Below are positions 57,777 to 64,000 of a stretch of 64,000 nt of DNA, one piece after another. The notes under the pieces are model-generated. The model saw only the letters and a list, made by a program, of their open reading frames with translations. It was not told where the DNA came from and did not search any database. Each line of letters opens with the position of its first letter. Positions within the stretch are counted from its first letter, which is position 1. The DNA comes from Alopecurus myosuroides (lineage: Eukaryota; Streptophyta; Magnoliopsida; Poales; Poaceae), in assembly GCA_028641055.1 (NCBI GenBank), contig CM054058.1:496637919-496701918 (forward strand), written 5' to 3'. The translations under genes and the position numbers were made by a program.

Positions 57777-58362
57777 TGTCGGATATATACTGAATAGGGG
57801 TATAGAAGATGGTAGACAAAGAGCCGGACTACCAGGGTGGCCTACATGGTAATGGGCTTAGGTCCATTGGGCGGCCCAGTAGTCCGACGCGCAGAAGGAG
57901 GATTCTAGAAGAACCCGGATCACGGCCCGCGTGATCTGGCTTGGAGGAGAAGACGGATTCCTTGCTTTCCAAGTTACAAGTAAAACGTAGTCTTCTAGGT
58001 TTCTTATTCTGTAAGCCCTAATCCGGCTATTATATAAAGCCGGACGGGAGATAGATTAAAACAAGTTCAAGTTCACAAGTTCAAGTTCAGAAGTTCAAGT
58101 TCACAAGTTCAAGCTCTACGCAACTCGCCGAGAAGCTCATCCTCACCGAGTAGCTAGATCTACACCCTCACATTGTAACCCTGTTAAACGGGCTTTAGTC
58201 CCAATTAGTGAGAAGTGCAGGAGTAGGTACGCCGTACTGTCGCGACGTACCGAACCTGGGTAAAATCCCGTGTTCTGTGTTACTACGCTATCCCGTTACC
58301 CCACGTCTCTACCGTAGTCTCATGGCACCCCCGTCAATGAAAACTACTACGATGTCTCGACA
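57777..58362 (+). mobile_element. 3' LTR of the Tat element
   Basis: Starts TGTCGGATATATACTG and ends GATGTCTCGACA; complete. The right flank GTTAG (58363-58367) is the surviving target-duplication copy. Confidence 0.9.
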
Positions 58363-59101
58363 GTTAGCAAAATAGAAATATGCAGGAATATGCAGAAGAA
58401 AATAACACTCACCCGTGTCTGTAAGGAAATAGTATTTCACTACAATAAAATTACCAAAAACGTAAGAATGTTATTCTCCATTTCGCTGGGGTATTGGTTT
58501 AGCATTATATCATTGATGATATATGGGTCAATGAACCCAATGCCACCGGTTCCTTGACATTCATGAATCTTCAATCTGCATAACATATAGCGTACAGTAA
58601 GGATAATAAGAAGCAATGATAGAACAAGCAAAGGTAAGGACTTAATTACATAAATAAATTAATCACTTACAGGCAATAGGTGTTGATGATCGATTTATCC
58701 AGTCCGTCTAGATTATAGAGATCAAAAAGATTTTCTAAATAAAGAGAGATCAAGTCGTCGCGGTAGAAATGCGCATGTCCAACTTTGATCATGAGTGCAT
58801 CCAGCCCTTGGGTTGAGGCTTTCATGTACCACTGATGCAGTTGACACATATGTGTTGTTAGAGAGCCGAGCAAGTCGGGTTTGATGAGAGACTTCCCTGA
58901 CTCATATTTCCATGTTGTATCAGCAACTTGGAAGACCCCATCGCAACCGCTTGGCCATTTCTCAACGGTGACACCACAAGATCTGGAAAACCTCCTAACT
59001 CCATCCATATCAATTGGCTCGGAGGGTTTCTGTGCAGCGGGTACCACCTTGAGCGGGGAGATCAAAAAAATTTCTGCTGACCGAGCTGGGGAATTGTGCT
59101 T
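58363..59101 (-). pseudogene. Second CACTA element, exons upstream of the Ulp1 domain
   Basis: Minus-strand coding at 59101-58667 ends LFDLYNLDGLDKSIINTYCL, the counterpart of FNLRELDKSILSCYVL in the first CACTA. An intron follows, then an exon near 58590-58420 with RLKIHECQGTGGIGFIDPYI, matching RLKIWECKIRLIHDVGFIDP. The second exon has a frame change near its end. The reading frame is cut at 59101 by the Athila-type LTR, so the N-terminal part must lie right of the window. Together with 45895-46467 these form one gene split by the Tat insertion. Confidence 0.75.
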
Positions 59102-60610
59102 TGATACGTCCATTTTGCATCACTATTTTATATCATAATTTTCTGTTATTCATCGATATATTTCATGTTATGATGCATCCCTTATGTTATTTTATCTTAT
59201 TTTGCATGTTTCATAATTTTTGGAGAATAAACACCGGGACCAGAAATCTGATGGAAAAAGCACCATCGAGATACCATATTTCAGAAGATCAGAAGAAGAA
59301 GAAGAAGAAGAGGGACACCGGGGGTGTCTTAGAAGTTCAGAGGAGGAGCCTAGCCAGAAGGGGAGCCAGATGGGGGCCACCAGGAGCCCACACCATGAGG
59401 TGGCACCCCCCCTCGGCCGCGCCACCAGGTGGTGTGGCAATTCTGGCCCACCTCTGGTCGAGGTCTTTCGCGTACTTGAACCACATGGAACCCTAAGCCT
59501 CAGACCATCATCGGAGAAATATTCCTCCGCCGCCTCGGGGCGAAAAACACCCGAGAGAGAAAATCTCTCTCGTAGGGCGAAATCTGTCGGGGAAATTCCT
59601 CCCTGGAGAGGGGAAATCATCGCCATCGTCACCGTCATCACTCTGGGCATCATCAAGATCATCATAATCATCAGCACCGTTACCCTCATCATCCGCCGTC
59701 ATCCCGCTGTAATAATTAGGGGCCTCTATCGTTGTTTTAAATTAGAACTCTCTCCCGGTGTGGATTACTTGTTAGTAGTTGATGCTTGTGAGATTTATCG
59801 GTGTTTGCACTTTATGACCAGATTGTTATCATCCATTATATCACATTTTATTATGATCCATATGATGGCTTGTGAGTAGTTCGTGTTGTTCTTGAGGACA
59901 TGGGAGAAGTCAAGTTGTTAGTAGTGAAGTAATGTTGAGTAATATTCGATGGTTTGATATTTAAGTTGTGGTGTTATTATTCTAGTGGTGTCATGTGAAC
60001 ATCGACTACATGATACTTCACCATTTATGGGCCTAGGGGAATGCATCGTGTATTTGGCTACTAATTGTGGGGTTGCCGGATTGACAGAAACCTAAAACCC
60101 CATTAGGAAACCATTACACGAGGGAGCGTAGGATCCCGGAGTTTAAAGCTGTGGTTAGATTTATTTCTTACTTACTTTCTTGTAAATGCGGATGCTTGCA
60201 AGGGGTATAATCACAAGTATGTATTAGACTTGGATGGGACGGTACATTAGCATAGGTTCACCCACACAACACTTATCAAAACACTAAGATTATTCAGCGG
60301 CATGAAACAAAAGCACTTGACAGAAACCTCCCTTGTGCCCTCGAGAGCGTTTGTTAATCATAAGTAAACCCACCGGCTTGTCATTTTCTGAAGAAAGGAT
60401 TGGGCCACTTGCTGCAATTATTATTACTCAATTTTATTTACTCGCACTTTATTTATCTACAATATCAAAAACCCCTACAAATCTATCTTTCAGTATTTAC
60501 AGTTATTCCTTCATTGAAACTGCTTGTCAACACCTTATGCTCCTCGTTGGGTTCGACACTCTTGTTTATCGAAAGTACTATGATACACCCCCTATACTCG
60601 TGGGTCATCA
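59102..60610 (+). mobile_element. 5' LTR of an Athila-type Gypsy element
   Basis: Starts TGATACGTCCATTTTGCATC at 59102 and ends near GTCATCA at 60610, 12 bases before a degenerate PBS (TAGCGCCGTTGCCGGGGAG, 60622-60640). The left flank TGCTT is the candidate target duplication. Inserted in a CACTA exon. It includes an ATC-rich stretch at about 59610-59700. Confidence 0.8.
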
Positions 60611-60724
60611 AGACTATTTTCTAGCGCCGTTGCCGGGGAGTGAAGCGCTATTGGGAAGTGGAATTGATAAAGGAAGCTTCTGTTGTAAGTGTTTTTTTAT
60701 TATTGTCTACTGCTTTATTACACT

Positions 60725-63700
60725 ATGTTTGGATCTCCTTTTGAGTCCTTATTTGCGGGCACTACTGCCACTACTAGGGTAGTAAGTGACCCACCTCCTG
60801 ATGATTTGGATCCTTATAAAATACCTATAAAGATTGTTAAACATGTTATGAATAACTGTTATTCAGGTGATGGAACTGTCCATCCTGGTGATCATTTGCT
60901 CTTTTTACATGAATTGTGCGAGTTGTTCAAGTGTGCAGGTATTACAATAGGCCAAGAGAAGAGGAAATTATTCTCTATATCATTGACAGGCCGAGCCGCT
61001 GAATGGTTCAAACTGCTGAAAAATAGCCATACTATTGGATGGGAGGAAATTGTGCCTCTCTTTTATTCTAAATTCCATCCTCCAAGTGAAATTCATAGAG
61101 ATCGGAATTATATATATAATTTTTTGCCTCATGATGGAGAGAGTATTTCCCAAGCATGGGGGAGATTGAAGTTACTAATGCTCAAATGCCCCATTCATGA
61201 GCTCCCCAGTAATATTGTTATTGATCATTTCTATGCAAGGCTTTCTCTTCATGATAAGGATTTATTGGATGCTTCTTGTTCTAGATCATTTACACATATG
61301 AAGGATGAAGCTAAATGGGTTCTTCTTGACCGTATTCAAGAAAACACTGAAGGATGGGAGAATGACAAAGGTAGAAAGTCAGGTATAAACTATGATTATG
61401 AATGTTTTAAAACTTTTATGTCATCCGATGATTTTCATAATGTTAGTATTGTTTATGGTCTTGATTCTCAAGTTGCTGCAAACTTATATAGGTCTTTTTC
61501 TTCTTATATTGATATTCCCAAAAAGGAATGGGATAAGTACCATGCACCTTATAAAGATACTGTTAATTGTGTTCCTGCTAGAGATATAGAAGTTCATACC
61601 GTCAATTCTATTGTGCCTGAACCTTATATTGAGAAAATGCCTTTCCCTTCTAAGGTAAAAGAACATTCTGTGTTAGCCAGTGCGGTTAATAAAAGTGCAA
61701 GGAAACCTGTAGAACCCGAGGAACAAATAATTGTAGAACCTACAGTAGCAATAGTAAAGGACATTGTTTCTGAAAATATAGAAGAAGGACACATTATATT
61801 TTGTGAAGATGCTTCTAATATTGTCTCTCATCCTAGTAAATCTAGGAAACCTAGTGTTCTTGTGCTATATGTTAGGATAGGTGATCATTGCTATTATGGT
61901 TTGTATGATATTGGTGCTAGTTCTAGTGCTATTCCTTATGAGCTTTATAGAGAAATCATGCATGAAATTGGTTCTTGTGAACTTGAAGACATTGAGGTGA
62001 TTATTCAAATTGCTAATAGGGAAACTATTTCTCCAATTAGTATTGTTAGAGATGTGGAGGTCTTATGTGGTAAAATTAAATATCCTGCTGATTTTCTAGT
62101 ACTAGGCACTTCTGCTAGTGATACTTGTCCTATTATATTTGGTAGACCTTTCTTAAACACTTATGGTGCTATTATAGATTGTCAAAAGGAGAAAATCCTT
62201 AAAAAGTTTGATGGAGAGTCTTATGAATTTAATTTCTCCAAATTTGCTAAAGCACCTTATGAAGCTGAATTACCTAATGAGAATTATAGAGTTGAACAAT
62301 TGGCTGCTATTTCTCTTGCTCCTAACAATCCTTTGCAGCAATACATGGATAACCACGAAAGTGATGTCTTTATGGAAGAAAGAAATGAAATTGACGAGAT
62401 TTTCCTACATCAGCCAGCGATGCTGAAACATAATTTATCGGTGGAAGACTTGGGTACCACATTACCACCCAAGGAGGATCCTGTTTTTGATTTAAAGTCT
62501 TTGCCTGACAATCTTAAATATGCTCATATTGATGATAAGAAATTATATGATGTTATTATTAGCTCTAAACTTTATGGTAAAGAAGAGGAGAGATTATTGG
62601 GAATATTGAATAAACACAGAGGTGCTATTGGTTATACTCTTGATGATTTGAAGGGGATTTCTCCTGCTATATGTCAGCATGCTATTAATATTGAACCTAA
62701 TGCAAAGCCAGTTGTTGAACATCAACGCCGTTTAAATCCTAAGATGAAGGATGTGGTAAGAAATGAGGTATTGAAACTCCTTGACGCTGGTATTATTTAT
62801 CCTATTGCTGATAGTAGATGGGCTAGTCATGTGCATTGTGTCCCTAAGAAAGGAGGGATGACTGTTGTGCCAAATGAAAATAATGAAATTATTCCTCAAA
62901 GAGTAGTGGTTGGTTATAGGATGTGTATTTATTTTAGGAAAGTTAATAAGGTTACTAAGAAAGATCATTATCCTTTACCTTTTATTGATCAAATGTTAAA
63001 GAGGTTGTCTAAGAAAACACATTTCTGCTTTCTTGATGGTTATTCTGGGTTCTCTCAAATTGCTGTGAGGAAGCCTGATCAAGAGAAAACAAATTTCACT
63101 TGTCCTTTTGGAACATATGCTTATAGACGTATGATTTTTGGTTTATGTAATGCGCCTGCTACTTTTCAAAGATGCATGTCTGCTATCTTTCATGGTTTTT
63201 GTGAAGAAATTGTGGAAGTCTTCATGGACGATTTCTCCGTCCATGGAACTTCTTTTGATAATTGTTTGCAGAATCTTGAAAACTTTTGCAGAGATGTGAG
63301 GAGACTAATCTTGTTCTTAATTGGGAGAAATGTCATTTTATGGTTAATGAAGGAATTTTTCTTGGACATAAAATTTCTGAAAGAGGTATTGAAGTTGATA
63401 GAGCTAAAGTTGATGCCATTGAGAAAATGCCCTGTCCCACGGATGTCAAAGGTATTCGTAGTATTCTTGGTCATGTAGGTTTCTTGAGAAGGTTTATTAA
63501 AGATTTATCTAAAATATCAAAGAATCTTACTAATCTTCTTCAAAAGGATGTACCTTTTGTTTTTTATGAAGATTGTAAAGAAGCTGTTGAAATTTTAAAG
63601 AAGGCTTTAATATCTGCCCCTATTGTTCAACCCCCTGATTGGAATTTACCGTTTGAAATTATGTGTGATGCTAGTGATTATGTTGTAGGTGTTGTTCTTG

Positions 63701-64000
63701 GATAGAGAGTAGATAAGAAGTTAAATGTTATTCATTATGCTAGTAAAACTCTTGATGCTGCTCAAAAGAATTATGCTACCACTGAGAAAGAATTCCTAGC
63801 TGTAGTTTTTGCTTGTGATAAATTTAGGCAGTATATTACTGATTCTAAAGTTACTATTCATACTGATCATGCTGCTATTAAGTACCTTATGGAAAATAAA
63901 GATGCTAAGCCTAGGCTTGTTAGATGGATGCTTCTCTTACAAGAGTTTGATTTACATATTGTGGATAGGAAGGGTGCTGAAAATCCTGTTGCTGATAATT
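60725..64000 (+). pseudogene. Athila-type gag-pol, frameshifted and cut by the window end
   Basis: ATG 60725 (MFGSPFESLFAG) starts one long frame. Gag is at about 60800-61400 (LTGRAAEWFKLL, DGESISQAWGRLKLLM). The aspartic protease is near 61890-62130 (GLYDIGASSSAIP). RT follows from about 62710 to 63270, with the Athila-typical GGMTVVPNENNEIIP, the catalytic FLDGYSGF and FMDDFSV motifs. One base is lost near 63283, where the frame shifts. TAG at 63703-63705 interrupts the RNase H start, and RNase H continues to the window edge ([28 protein letters not shown]). Within RT the usual CIDYRKLN reads CIYFRKVN. Integrase and 3' LTR are outside. Confidence 0.85.

Larger units (their letters stand above)
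46477..58362 (+). mobile_element. Tat-type Gypsy retrotransposon with antisense gene, 11.9 kb
   Basis: LTRs at both ends (574 and 586 bp), PBS after the first, gag-pol on the plus strand and an intron-containing gene on the opposite strand before the 3' LTR. An antisense extra gene in this place is a known property of the Tat/Grande group of plant Gypsy elements. The insertion is in an intron of the second CACTA. By eye the LTRs differ by about eight substitutions and one indel, so the insertion is recent in evolutionary terms. Confidence 0.88.

Noticed and set aside
17..64000. tRNA, rRNA or conserved small-RNA genes
   Set aside because: I looked for tRNA-like box A/B pairs and rRNA-like blocks by eye and saw none I could support; a tRNAscan or Rfam run was not possible.

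Overview
The window is nuclear DNA of a grass, most likely Triticeae (wheat, barley, Aegilops or a relative). The evidence is the mix of elements: a CACTA element with TAGTCCCGGTT/AACCGGGACTA subterminal palindromes, Athila- and Tat-type Gypsy retroelements with long LTRs starting TGATACGTC, a Copia LTR starting TGAAAGTGCATGG, and Stowaway, Tourist-like and hAT MITEs. The species call is inference. I found no intact ordinary host gene, rRNA, tRNA or CRISPR. Almost all coding sequence belongs to transposons, and most of it is broken.

Layout. 1-3865: gag region, primer-binding site and full 5' LTR of a minus-strand Copia element, inserted into ORF1 of a minus-strand LINE (3866 to about 7130). 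7512-19484: a complete CACTA element with matching TIR ends and ATA target duplications. It has four genes: a transposase with one nonsense and one frameshift mutation, an antisense AP2-domain ORF, a 181-codon ORF of unknown function, and a multi-exon gene ending in an Ulp1-type cysteine protease. 12182-20821 is repeated head-to-tail at 20821-29438, so the right half of the CACTA plus about 1.3 kb of flank exists twice. The flank and the DNA up to about 31.4 kb carry eroded, intron-containing minus-strand relics resembling vacuolar H+-ATPase subunit B, with a possible 5' untranslated exon at 32.2-32.9 kb. A 526-bp hAT MITE, a Stowaway and a Tourist-like MITE lie among these.

34.25-44.66 kb is a rearranged nest of two oppositely oriented, largely non-coding Gypsy elements, with a 1.5-kb non-autonomous CACTA element full of hairpins inside it. 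45447-46476 and 58363-59101 are parts of a second, minus-strand CACTA, also with Ulp1 exons. Its intron is split by an 11.9-kb Tat-type Gypsy element (46477-58362), whose gag-pol is dead but whose five-exon antisense gene (790 codons plus stop) reads through with no break. At 59102 an Athila-type Gypsy element begins and runs off the right edge.

The most interesting points are these. (1) In the first CACTA, each of the three plus-strand genes has a copy of the terminal palindrome 7-18 bp upstream of its TATA box, which suggests shared control by a terminal-repeat-binding protein. (2) The recent tandem duplication gives two copies of that gene set, each with its own new lesions, including a 36-bp deletion that removes one arm of one promoter palindrome. 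(3) The antisense Tat gene has its reading frame preserved across four introns.
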